DNA from: Actinomycetes bacterium
GTDB lineage: Bacteria; Actinomycetota; Actinomycetes; Actinomycetales; Cellulomonadaceae
Length of the DNA: 19,515 nucleotides
NCBI GenBank assembly: GCA_021793115.1
Contig: JAJYTJ010000043.1
Span: forward strand, 1 to 19,515
Direction of reading: 5' to 3'
Shown: positions 13,845 through 19,515 of the stretch, one piece after another
How positions within the stretch are numbered: the first letter of the stretch is position 1
Layout: the number at the start of each line of letters is the position of its first letter
The notes under the pieces: generated by a model
The model's input: only the letters and a program-made list of their open reading frames with translations
Told to the model about the DNA's origin: nothing
Databases searched by the model: none
Position numbers and translations under genes: made by a program

Positions 13845-13866
13845 CCACCGGTGCAAGGGTGGGGAC

Positions 13867-14163
13867 ATGCTCGTCGCTTTCTCCGTGTCCCCGATGGGGG
13901 TCGGTGAGTCGGTGTCCCAGGCCGTCGCCGACGCCGTGCGCGTCGTCCGCGAGTCCGGGCTGCCGAACCGCACCGACGCCATGTTCACCACGATCGAGGG
14001 GGAGTGGGACGAGGTGATGGATGTGGTGCGCCGAGCCACCGAGGCGGCCGGACACGGCGCCGGTCGGGTCTCGCTCGTCCTCAAGGCCGACATCCGCCCC
14101 GGGCACATGGGCGAGCTGACGGCGAAGGTCGACCGGGTGGAACGGCTGCTCGCGGGGGACTGA
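13867..14163 (+). CDS. MTH1187-family (thiamine-binding type) protein
   Basis: 98 aa, the usual length. The family signature is clear: [20 protein letters not shown], then [23 protein letters not shown] (29-51) and [13 protein letters not shown] (67-79). Members are small ferredoxin-like fold proteins, related to one half of YkoF, that form oligomers and bind thiamine or a similar small ligand; the cellular role is not settled. The ATG at 13867 is preceded by AAGGGTGGGG, a plausible ribosome site; the longer frame from 13831 adds residues encoded within the promoter repeat. No thiamine gene or THI riboswitch is visible nearby, so a link to thiamine rests only on the family. Confidence 0.9.
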   Translation: MLVAFSVSPMGVGESVSQAVADAVRVVRESGLPNRTDAMFTTIEGEWDEVMDVVRRATEAAGHGAGRVSLVLKADIRPGHMGELTAKVDRVERLLAGD

Positions 14164-14169
14164 GCGCCC

Positions 14170-14201
14170 CGCCGCCCGCATCCGCGCGGGTCCCGGCGGC
14201 G
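14170..14201 (+). terminator. Hairpin after the MTH1187-type gene
   Basis: CGCCGCC (14170-14176) pairs with GGCGGCG (14195-14201); an alternative inner stem is CCCGC (14175-14179) with GCGGG (14186-14190). It begins 6 nt after the stop codon and is followed by GTCCTTGG, with no real T-tract. Probably a factor-assisted or weak intrinsic terminator. Confidence 0.4.
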
Positions 14202-14245
14202 CGTCCTTGGGGTGGACACGCCCGGCCCGTAGCGCGAGGTTCCGG

Positions 14246-14260
14246 GGGACGACTCGTCCC
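14246..14260. promoter_or_regulatory. 15-bp perfect palindrome upstream of the RAMA-type gene
   Basis: GGGACGA-C-TCGTCCC has 7-bp arms and a single central base. It lies 56 bp before the ATG at 14317 and is followed by TATGGG twice (14262-14267 and 14272-14277). The size and symmetry fit an operator for a dimeric repressor; no regulator is assigned. TCGTCCC is common in this GC-rich DNA, so chance cannot be excluded. Confidence 0.4.
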
Positions 14261-14316
14261 TTATGGGAAGGTATGGGCGGCGCGCAGCCCAGGCGCGTCG
14301 CGGAAGGACTACTGGG

Positions 14317-15615
14317 ATGCCGATCTTCGAGCCCGACAGCGGCCGGCCGCGCCTCGTGCAGCCGATGCAGCCGCTTGCCGGGACGTTCCTCGGCGAGGTC
14401 CGGGCGTTGCTCAGCGAGCACCTGCCGGCCGTGGTCGGCGAGCCGCTGTTCCCGGTGCGCGCCCGCTCGAGGATGCCCGAGCACGCCGACGTGCCCGAGC
14501 TCCTGGCGCTCGACGTCACCGGCCGTCCCGTGATCCTCGAGGTGGCGCAGGTGGTGGACGACGGCGCGATCGTCGACGCCCTCCGGCACTCGGGCGCGGC
14601 AGCCCGGCTCACCACGGCCGACCTGGCCCGCGCCTACCACCCGGACCCCGACCGGTTCGCGGCCGACTACGCGGCGTTCCGCGACCAGGTGCCGTTCGCC
14701 CGCCCGGCCGACCTGCGGCACGGCACGCGCCTGGTGCTGGTCTGCTCCGAGGTGGCCACCGATTCGGTCGACACGCTCGCGGCCGTCCGCGGCCCCGGTT
14801 GGCCGGTCAAGGTGATCCAGGTGGGCGTGGTGCGCGGACCGGACGGCCGCCGCCTGCTCGACGTCTCGCCGCTCGCCGAGTACGAGGCCGCGCGCCGGCC
14901 GGCCGAGCCCACGGCGCTGCGCCTGGTGCAGGGGGCGTCCGCCGCTGATGGGCCGGCCCAGGTCCAGGTCCAGACCCCGGTCCAGGTCCCGATCCCGGTC
15001 CCGTTGGACGACGAGCGGCCCGAGCCTCCCTTCATCCCCACCCAGCCGCCGACGATCCCGGGCCGCGCGCCGTTGGGACGGCCGGGTGCGCCGGTGGCCC
15101 GGCCCGCGGCGACGCTCGAACGCCCGGTGCCGCCGGTGACGCGCCCGGCCCCGGCGACCCTGGCGGCGCTCGTGGCCGCACCCAGCCGCACCGAGCGGCC
15201 TGCGGCACCCCTACCGATGCGCACCGCGGCGGCGGCGTTCGGTGGACGCACGGACACGATGTCGCCACACGCCGCGCCGGCGGGCGCCCCGTACCCGGCG
15301 GCACCCGGCGCGTCGTCGCCGTCGGCCGCGGGGTTCGGCTACCTCGCGACGAGCGCCGCGCTGCCCGAGCTGGTGCAGCTGGCCGCGGCGCTGCGTGCGC
15401 CCGCGCCGCTCGTCTGGGTGCGTGTGCGCCGGGGACAGCGGCTCGAGGCCACGCTGCGGCCCGACGGGCTCATCCAGCTCGCGGACGGCGCGCTGTTCGC
15501 CGACCCGGACCTCGCCGCGGCACGGGCCGCGCACAGCGAGGGCGCGGTGGACGGCTGGCGCACGTGGCGCCTGGGAGACGGCGGCCTCACGCTGGCCGAG
15601 GTCACCGGCCGCTGA
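14317..15615 (+). CDS. Protein with PD-(D/E)XK-like N-terminus and RAMA-like modified-DNA reader C-terminus
   Basis: 432 aa. The ATG at 14317 follows GGAAGGA (14302-14308) at 8 nt. Residues about 40-125 read ELLALDVTGRPVILEVAQVVDDG... DALRHSGAAARL, which parallels the core of PD-(D/E)XK nucleases of the NucS/restriction type (D66, E75, then a helix with ALR). The catalytic lysine expected two residues after the Glu is A77 here, so cutting activity is doubtful. Residues about 205-345 are a Pro/Ala-rich linker with a QVQVQTPVQV stretch. Residues about 348-420 fit the RAMA (restriction enzyme adenine methylase associated) reader: ELVQLAAAL, RRGQRLEATLRPDGLIQLADGALFADPDLAA, then VDGWRTWRLG. RAMA domains are predicted to recognise modified bases in restriction and other conflict systems. 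No methylase or nuclease gene stands next to it. It probably binds DNA; the modification is unknown. Confidence 0.8.
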   Translation: MPIFEPDSGRPRLVQPMQPLAGTFLGEVRALLSEHLPAVVGEPLFPVRARSRMPEHADVPELLALDVTGRPVILEVAQVVDDGAIVDALRHSGAAARLTTADLARAYHPDPDRFAADYAAFRDQVPFARPADLRHGTRLVLVCSEVATDSVDTLAAVRGPGWPVKVIQVGVVRGPDGRRLLDVSPLAEYEAARRPAEPTALRLVQGASAADGPAQVQVQTPVQVPIPVPLDDERPEPPFIPTQPPTIPGRAPLGRPGAPVARPAATLERPVPPVTRPAPATLAALVAAPSRTERPAAPLPMRTAAAAFGGRTDTMSPHAAPAGAPYPAAPGASSPSAAGFGYLATSAALPELVQLAAALRAPAPLVWVRVRRGQRLEATLRPDGLIQLADGALFADPDLAAARAAHSEGAVDGWRTWRLGDGGLTLAEVTGR

Positions 15616-15622
15616 CGGGCGG

Positions 15623-15672
15623 CCGGCGCGAGGCCGTGCGCCGGCGCGAGGCTGGAGCCCCCGGCGCGAGGC
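15623..15672. repeat. Three 12-bp direct repeats between convergent genes
   Basis: CCGGCGCGAGGC occurs at 15623-15634, 15641-15652 and 15661-15672 (offsets 18 and 20). The repeats lie in the 118-bp gap between the RAMA-type gene and the convergent hydrolase gene. Function unknown; they could arise by slippage or form part of a terminator region. Confidence 0.65.
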
Positions 15673-15733
15673 CGCGGCCCGACGAGGGCCAGGACCGCCT
15701 CGAGCGCGAGAGCACGAGTCCCGGCGGCGGCGC

Positions 15734-16699
15734 TCAGCCCCACCCGTAGCCGGCGAGCCAGCGGTCGATCTCCGCGTAGAACCGCGCGCGCACGGGCGGC
15801 GCGGACAGCGACAGGTCGTGCAGGCCGCCCGCGATCCGCACCACCGTCACCACGGGCCCGAGCTGCAGGGCGCGCCGCGCGACGAGCTCGACGTCGAGCA
15901 CGATGTCGGCCGCCCGCATCTCCTCCGACCAGCGCGGCGAGATGAGGCTGCGCGCCGAGGTCAGCGTGAGGATCGGCGCCTCGACGTGCAGGCCGCGCGC
16001 CACCGCGGCATGGCCGACGGTGATGGCGTGCAGCCAGCCGGCGCGCACGGGGAACGAGGGGACGGGGCGCCATGCCTCGTCGTAGGTCCACTCGCCGCCG
16101 TCCTGCGCGCGGTTGCTGCGGGCGTAGAAGCCCGGGTCGATGTTGGGCAGCGCGGCCTTCGGCTGGAACGACGCGAGCTGACGGATGGCCGGCCCCGAGA
16201 CGTGCCGCAGCACCGATGACCCCTGCAGCTCGAGCCACGGGCTGTTGAGTACGAGTCCCGCGACGTCGCCCGGCCGCCGGTCCGCCCAGAGCGCGGTCAC
16301 CAGGCCTCCCGTGGAGTGACCCATGACGAGCACCCGCGCCGCCGCGCCGTGCGCGGACCGGATGACGGCGAAGGCGGCGTCGAGGTCCTCGTCGTACGTG
16401 TGCAGGTCGCTCACGTAGCCCGGGGTCTGCCCGTCGCGCAGGCTGCGGCCGTACTTGCGCAGGTCGAGCGCGTAGAACGCGGCGCCGCGCGCGTGCCAGT
16501 ACTCGGCGAGCTCGCGCTGGAAGAAGTAGTCGGACCAGCCGTGCACGTAGAGCACCACGCGCGCGGCGCGCAGCGGCTCGTCGGTGGGCGGGTGGTGCCG
16601 CACCAGCGTGGCGACCACCGGGCCCTCGTCGTCGTCGTCCAGGTGGAGCGTGCGGGCCTCGAACGGCTCGCCCAGCACGTCCGGCCGCCACGTGCTCAC
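15734..16699 (-). CDS. Alpha/beta hydrolase (serine aminopeptidase S33 / lysophospholipase type)
   Basis: 321 aa. Oxyanion-hole region VVLYVHGWSDYFFQ (48-61), nucleophile elbow GHSTGG with S129 (127-132), and a likely catalytic His in GGLHDLSLS (H294). The acid is not certain; D265 or D269 in AADIVLDVE are candidates. The DLRKYGRS segment and Trp-rich cap (about 155-235) fit the monoacylglycerol-lipase-like branch. It probably hydrolyses an ester or lipid in the cytoplasm; substrate is unknown. The start GTG at 16699 overlaps the stop of the upstream dehydrogenase gene (GTGA), so translation is coupled and the two may act in one catabolic or detoxifying route. The reading frame further upstream runs antisense-like through the dehydrogenase and is not used. 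Confidence 0.9.
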   Translation of the reverse strand: MSTWRPDVLGEPFEARTLHLDDDDEGPVVATLVRHHPPTDEPLRAARVVLYVHGWSDYFFQRELAEYWHARGAAFYALDLRKYGRSLRDGQTPGYVSDLHTYDEDLDAAFAVIRSAHGAAARVLVMGHSTGGLVTALWADRRPGDVAGLVLNSPWLELQGSSVLRHVSGPAIRQLASFQPKAALPNIDPGFYARSNRAQDGGEWTYDEAWRPVPSFPVRAGWLHAITVGHAAVARGLHVEAPILTLTSARSLISPRWSEEMRAADIVLDVELVARRALQLGPVVTVVRIAGGLHDLSLSAPPVRARFYAEIDRWLAGYGWG

Positions 16700-17664
16700 G
16701 GCCGGACGACGACCTTGCCGAACACCGCGCCCCCGGCCAGGCGCGCGAGAGCGGCGCGCGCGTCGGCCAGGGCGTACGACGAGTCCACGGGCGGCGCGAC
16801 GCCGGCGCCTGCGACGAAGGCGACGAGCTGCGCGAGCTCGTCGCGGGTGCCCATGGTGGCGCCGGCCACCGTCACCTCCTGGAAGAACAGGCGCGTGATC
16901 TCCATGGGCGCGGGGTCGCCCGACGTGGCGCCGACGACGACCACCGTGCCGCCCGGCCGGACGGACCGCATGGTGTGGCCCCACGTGGCCGCGCCCACCG
17001 ACTCCAGCACGAGGTCGACCCGGGGGATGCGGGTCCCGGGCTCGACCGCGGCGGCCGCGCCCAGCGCCAGCGCCCGCTCCCGCTTCGCCGCGTCCCGGCT
17101 GGTGACGGTCACGTCGAGGCCCGCGGCGGCGCCGAGGAGGGTCGCCGCCGTGGCGAACCCACCGCCGGCCCCCTGGACCAGCACCCGCTGGCCGGGCCTG
17201 GCCGCCCCCGACCGGAAGAGGGCCCGGTACGCGGTGAGGTAGGCCGTGGGCAGGCACGCGGCGTGCTCCCAGCTCAGCGCCGGCGGCTTGTCCACGAGGT
17301 TGGTGGTGGGCACGCTCACGCGCTGTGCCAGCGTGCCCGGGTAGCGCTCCGAGAGGATGCTGCGGGGCTCGTCGGGCGCGACCGCCTGCCCGGCCGGGGC
17401 GGCGGGGCCGCCCACCACCGCGTGGACCACGACCTCCCGGCCGTCGTCCGTGACCCCCGCGGCGTCGCAGCCGAGCACCATGGGCAGCCGCTCCGCGGGC
17501 AGGCCGACGCCGCGCAGCGACCACAGGTCGTGGTGGTTGAGGGTCGCGGCCCGCACGGTCACGGTGGTCCAGCCGTCCCGCACGGTCGGCTCCGGGACGT
17601 CGCCCACCTCGAGCGCGGACAGCGGGTCGTCGGGCGAGGTCCGGGCGGCGTACGCGGCGAGCAC
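16696..17664 (-). CDS. Zinc-type / quinone-oxidoreductase-like alcohol dehydrogenase (MDR family)
   Basis: 322 aa. MDR domain order is visible: N-terminal GroES-like domain with LNHHDLWSLRG (42-52) and LGCDAAG (64-70), then a Rossmann NAD(P) domain with VLVQGAGGGFATAA (161-174), TVTSRDAAKRERALALGA and PGGTVVVVGATSG. The four-cysteine structural-zinc lobe is missing, so it resembles the quinone reductase branch rather than classical alcohol dehydrogenases; it would reduce a ketone, enone or quinone with NADPH. The start is a GTG at 17664 without a ribosome site, 6 nt after TAGGTT, suggesting a leaderless message. The stop overlaps the downstream hydrolase start by 4 nt. The upstream PKD gene on the same strand ends 52 nt before, so this is probably a separate transcript. 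Confidence 0.92.
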   Translation of the reverse strand: MLAAYAARTSPDDPLSALEVGDVPEPTVRDGWTTVTVRAATLNHHDLWSLRGVGLPAERLPMVLGCDAAGVTDDGREVVVHAVVGGPAAPAGQAVAPDEPRSILSERYPGTLAQRVSVPTTNLVDKPPALSWEHAACLPTAYLTAYRALFRSGAARPGQRVLVQGAGGGFATAATLLGAAAGLDVTVTSRDAAKRERALALGAAAAVEPGTRIPRVDLVLESVGAATWGHTMRSVRPGGTVVVVGATSGDPAPMEITRLFFQEVTVAGATMGTRDELAQLVAFVAGAGVAPPVDSSYALADARAALARLAGGAVFGKVVVRP

Positions 17665-17670
17665 GGGGTC

Positions 17671-17676
17671 AACCTA
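17671..17676 (-). promoter_or_regulatory. Leaderless -10 box of the dehydrogenase-hydrolase operon
   Basis: On the minus strand TAGGTT (TANNNT) is followed by 6 nt and the GTG at 17664. No ribosome site is present. The arrangement is the same as at 4607-4612. Confidence 0.5.
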
Positions 17677-17716
17677 GCGGGACGCCCCCGGGCGGCCCAG
17701 CGCTCGCCGGCGCCGG

Positions 17717-18580
17717 TCAGCAGCCGGGCGCGGCGGGGTCCTGGTCGCACGTGCCGCCGACGAGGTGCGCGCGGCGCTCGCGGACCTCGAGCGGGGATGC
17801 GGACGAGGTGGTGGCGGTGCCGGGGACGTCGCGGACGGTGGTGTTGCCGGCGAGGGTGTAGGTCGCGGACCACGTGGTGGTGAGGCCGAGGTCGAACGTG
17901 CCCAGCCGGGTGTAGGTGTGCCCGAGGTGGCCGGCCGGCCAGGGCTGCCCAGGGTCGGTGGTGGCCAGGGTGGCGCCGTCGCCGAAGTCCCACGTGAAGC
18001 TCGTCGGGGTCGCGGTGATGGTGACCGCCGTGCCGAGGACCGTGGTGGTGAGCACCTGCGGGCCGCCGTCCGCGTGGACCACGGTCGGCTTGTTGACCAG
18101 CACCCAGCCGCGGTCCGGCTGGACGACGAGCGGGCTCGGCGTCAGCGGCAGGCGCTGGAACGCGGAGAGCACCATGGCCGGGGTGACGTCGGCGGGCGTC
18201 GCGCACACCGCGGGGCCGACGAGCCGCCAGTGGGTCACCACCGCGTCCGGCATGATGCGCTCCCAGAGCGGCGGGAGCGTGGCGGCGTCGCCGCACTCGG
18301 GCAGCGGCTCGACGGGATCGCCGGGGCACGGGGTCAGCGTGCCCAGGGAGTTGTTGCCCAGCGGGCAGATCGGCGCGCGTACGCGCTGCTGGTGCGTTGG
18401 CTGAGCTCCCACCGGAGTGCTGGCCTCTGCGACATCCACGACCCTCGCGGCGCCATCAGCCGCAACCGCAACGGAATCATCGCTCGCTTCGGCCCAGAAC
18501 GCTGGATCGCTGGGATCGTTCGTGATTGGGACTGTGGCCGTTGTCGCGATCGCCAGCGATAGCATAATACGCGCGATCAC
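17717..18580 (-). CDS. Secreted PKD-domain protein
   Basis: 287 aa. The start is a GTG at 18580 that overlaps the upstream gene's stop (GTGA); an ATG at 18565 would drop five residues. Residues 1-18 (RIMLSLAIATTATVP) form a short signal-peptide-like stretch. Residues 20-65 are a polar linker. The middle part has paired cysteines (C72, C85, C96, C126) in APICPLGN, LTPCPGD, PECGDA and AVCATP. A PKD-like beta-sandwich occupies about 180-255, with the family's WDFGDG (197-202) and GHTYTRLGTFDL (220-231). C278 and C287 sit at the C-terminus. PKD domains bind surfaces or proteins outside cells; the ligand is unknown. The 5' part of the gene (about 18390-18580) is GC-poorer than the rest, suggesting a recombined segment. 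The gene is probably cotranscribed with the DUF6318-type lipoprotein, and both would sit at the cell surface. Confidence 0.85.
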   Translation of the reverse strand: MIARIMLSLAIATTATVPITNDPSDPAFWAEASDDSVAVAADGAARVVDVAEASTPVGAQPTHQQRVRAPICPLGNNSLGTLTPCPGDPVEPLPECGDAATLPPLWERIMPDAVVTHWRLVGPAVCATPADVTPAMVLSAFQRLPLTPSPLVVQPDRGWVLVNKPTVVHADGGPQVLTTTVLGTAVTITATPTSFTWDFGDGATLATTDPGQPWPAGHLGHTYTRLGTFDLGLTTTWSATYTLAGNTTVRDVPGTATTSSASPLEVRERRAHLVGGTCDQDPAAPGC

Positions 18581-18960
18581 GTGCGCTTCTTGAGGTCGAC
18601 GCCGCGAGTAATCCAGGTCCCGGACTGGTGCACCACGATAACGATGACGGTGCCCCGGACCTTTGATGTACTGCCGAGGGAAGTGCCGCTCCGCGTGAAT
18701 CTCTCATCGGGGCCGGTGCCAACGTCGTACGTCACGGCGAACATCGCCGGATTCACCTCTCGTGCAGCGACGGAGTATTTCCGCATCGAAGCCACCGCGG
18801 TTACCGTTCCTGCGGCCCGCTCGGACGCCACGGTGTCCGCAACGCTCTTGCAGAAGACGCAGTCAGGATGACTCATCGCCAACCAGTTCGATGTGTCCTG
18901 CGTGAGTTCGACGTATGGGTAGAGGTCGAACAAGAAGAAGTCAGCCGCGGCGATCGCACC
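18390..18960. other. GC-poor patch across a gene junction
   Basis: A hand count of 18421-18960 gives 335 G+C in 540 bases (62%), while the next 60 bases (18961-19020) have 48 of 60 (80%). The patch spans the 3' part of the DUF6318-type gene and the 5' part of the PKD gene. Codons such as ATA, TTT and GTA appear here that are rare elsewhere in the window. Confidence 0.7.
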
Positions 18961-19191
18961 GGTCTCGTCGTCGCGCGCCATCTCGGGGGGCGGCGTCGGC
19001 AGGGCCACCTGCGGGGGCCACGTGGGAGACGGCGCGGGCGTCGTCGGCGCGGGGGTGGCGCTCGCCGGGGCGGACGCCCGGGTGGGCGTCGTCGGCGCGG
19101 GCGGTGTCGGCCCGGAGCACGCGGTGAGGGCAGCGACCGTCAGGAGGACGCTCGCTGCCACGAGGGTGACCGTCGTACGACGCCGGGACAC
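18577..19191 (-). CDS. DUF6318-like lipoprotein
   Basis: 204 aa from the GTG at 19191. The N-terminus is a textbook lipoprotein signal: SRRRT basic region, hydrophobic LVAASVLLTVAALTA, and lipobox LTAC with C25 as the lipidated residue. A Pro/Thr/Ala linker (27-69) lifts the globular part off the membrane. Residues 72-204 carry AADFFLFDLYPYVELTQDTSNW, a CVFC pair (111-114) and a beta-rich end (VIVIVVHQSGTWITRGVDL), which fits the actinobacterial DUF6318 family. Function is unknown. GTG 19257 and ATG 19254 open the same frame earlier but would add a Cys/Pro-rich leader before an already complete signal peptide. It overlaps the PKD gene by 4 nt. The DUF6318-like domain lies largely in the GC-poor patch, whereas the signal and linker are GC-rich. 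Confidence 0.85.
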   Translation of the reverse strand: MSRRRTTVTLVAASVLLTVAALTACSGPTPPAPTTPTRASAPASATPAPTTPAPSPTWPPQVALPTPPPEMARDDETGAIAAADFFLFDLYPYVELTQDTSNWLAMSHPDCVFCKSVADTVASERAAGTVTAVASMRKYSVAAREVNPAMFAVTYDVGTGPDERFTRSGTSLGSTSKVRGTVIVIVVHQSGTWITRGVDLKKRT

Positions 19192-19274
19192 CGGCGCACC
19201 ATGGCACGGCCCCCCGGGTCGGCGGGCGGGTTCTCCACAGCATCGCCCCGCCATCACCCGAATGGGTGAACGGG

Positions 19275-19515
19275 TCAGCCCGCGTGGACCTCGTCGGCGA
19301 GGAAGCCGGCCACCAGGGCGCCCACCTGGTCCTCCTCGATGAGGAAGCCGTCGTGCCCGTAGGGCGAGTGGACGTAGCGCCCCGGCCCGGCCCCGGGGAT
19401 GCCGCGGGCGATCCGTTCGGACTGCTCGGGCAGGAACAGCCGGTCGGAGTCCACCGCCACGACGAGCGCGCGCGCGGTGATGGAGGCCAGGGCCGCCTCG
19501 ACGCCGCCGCGGTCG
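19275..19515 (-). CDS. metX: Homoserine O-acetyltransferase, C-terminal part (partial)
   Basis: Only about the last 79 residues are in the window; the 5' end lies beyond 19515. The visible part reads ALVVAVDSDRLFLPEQSERIARGIPG, then YVHSPYGHDGFLIEEDQVG. These hold the catalytic Asp (in DSDRLF) and catalytic His (in YGHDGF) of the MetX alpha/beta-hydrolase triad; the nucleophile serine is outside. MetX makes O-acetylhomoserine for methionine synthesis in the cytoplasm. The stop at 19275-19277 is followed by 83 nt before the DUF6318-type start on the same strand. A serine or homoserine succinyltransferase relative is possible, but the motif pattern favours MetX. Confidence 0.9.
   Translation of the reverse strand, partial: DRGGVEAALASITARALVVAVDSDRLFLPEQSERIARGIPGAGPGRYVHSPYGHDGFLIEEDQVGALVAGFLADEVHAG

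Larger units (their letters stand above)
13632..13861 (+). repeat. Three tandem copies of a hairpin-forming repeat
   Basis: Copies begin at 13632, 13715 and 13795, each starting with GGACTGGAACGGACACGCG. Copies 1 and 2 match at 62 of 67 positions. Copy 3 follows copy 2 at 28 of its first 30 bases, diverges, and keeps CGTTCCAC at the same offset of 46. Every copy has GGAAC near its start and GTTCC 37 nt later. In copy 2 the ends ACTGGAACGGAC (13717-13728) and GTTCGTTCCACT (13758-13769) pair at 10 of 12 positions. Copy 3 contains the likely promoter of the next gene. Confidence 0.85.

Noticed and set aside
13632..13861. CRISPR-like array or transposon ends
   Set aside because: Only three units, internally variable and directly abutted by G-rich spacers, with no cas gene and no transposase in the window.
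13831..13866. Upstream ATG at 13831 for the MTH1187-type gene
   Set aside because: It would start inside the promoter repeat, with no ribosome site, and lengthen a family of constant size.
16700..17524. N-terminal extension of the hydrolase frame
   Set aside because: It overlaps the dehydrogenase gene and is Gly/Arg-rich; the GTG at 16699 with a 4-nt overlap explains the start.

Overview
The window is very GC-rich chromosomal DNA (most genes above 75% GC by eye). It suggests a Gram-positive actinobacterium, most likely of the Cellulomonas type. This is inferred from GC content, from families such as the DUF6318 lipoprotein, the small MTH1187-type protein and the free-standing 5'-3' exonuclease, from a DtxR/IdeR-type iron box, and from several start codons placed 6-8 nt after a TANNNT box (leaderless promoters). 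I see no tRNA, rRNA, CRISPR array, transposase or phage gene. Twenty protein genes are supported; the last is cut by the window end.

Layout. 1-242: no gene recognised, strongly G-rich top strand. 243-1946 (+): large membrane-anchored protein of unknown function. 2188-3108 (+): 5'-3' exonuclease, ending 6 bp from a convergent gene. 3115-4600 (-): probable operon of a small helix-turn-helix protein, an isoaspartyl-methyltransferase-like protein and a single-span membrane protein. 4601-4739: divergent promoter region. 4740-6275 (+): membrane-anchored M15 D-Ala-D-Ala carboxypeptidase-like protein with long Pro/Ala and Ala-rich linkers. 6324-7352 (+): short AAA/STAND ATPase with an unusual Walker A. 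7386-7823 (+): OsmC-type peroxiredoxin. 7901-10511 (+): feoA-feoB-feoC-like ferrous iron uptake operon, overlapping by 4 nt at each junction, behind a 19-bp iron box. 10610-13576 (+): two-module FAD/Fe-S D-2-hydroxyacid (D-lactate type) dehydrogenase. 13577-13866: repeat-rich intergenic region with C-tracts, three copies of a hairpin repeat and a near-ideal G-quadruplex motif. 13867-14163 (+): MTH1187-type thiamine-binding-like protein. 14317-15615 (+): protein with a decayed-looking PD-(D/E)XK-like N-terminus and a RAMA-like modified-DNA reader C-terminus. 15734-17664 (-): zinc-type dehydrogenase and alpha/beta hydrolase, overlapping by 4 nt. 17717-19191 (-): DUF6318-type lipoprotein and PKD-domain secreted protein, overlapping by 4 nt, with a GC-poor patch over the junction. 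19275 to the end (-): C-terminus of homoserine O-acetyltransferase (metX).

How they work together. The clearest pathway is iron: feoABC imports Fe(II), and the iron box should switch it off when iron is plentiful. The Fe-S dehydrogenase just downstream is a heavy iron user, but a hairpin separates it from feoC, so linkage is unproven. OsmC and the methyltransferase-like protein fit peroxide defence and protein repair. The M15 peptidase, DUF6318 lipoprotein and PKD protein face the cell wall. The most unusual elements are the RAMA-type protein, the triplicated promoter/hairpin repeat with its G-quadruplex motif, and the GC-poor patch across the DUF6318/PKD pair. No complete, obviously new multi-gene system stands out.
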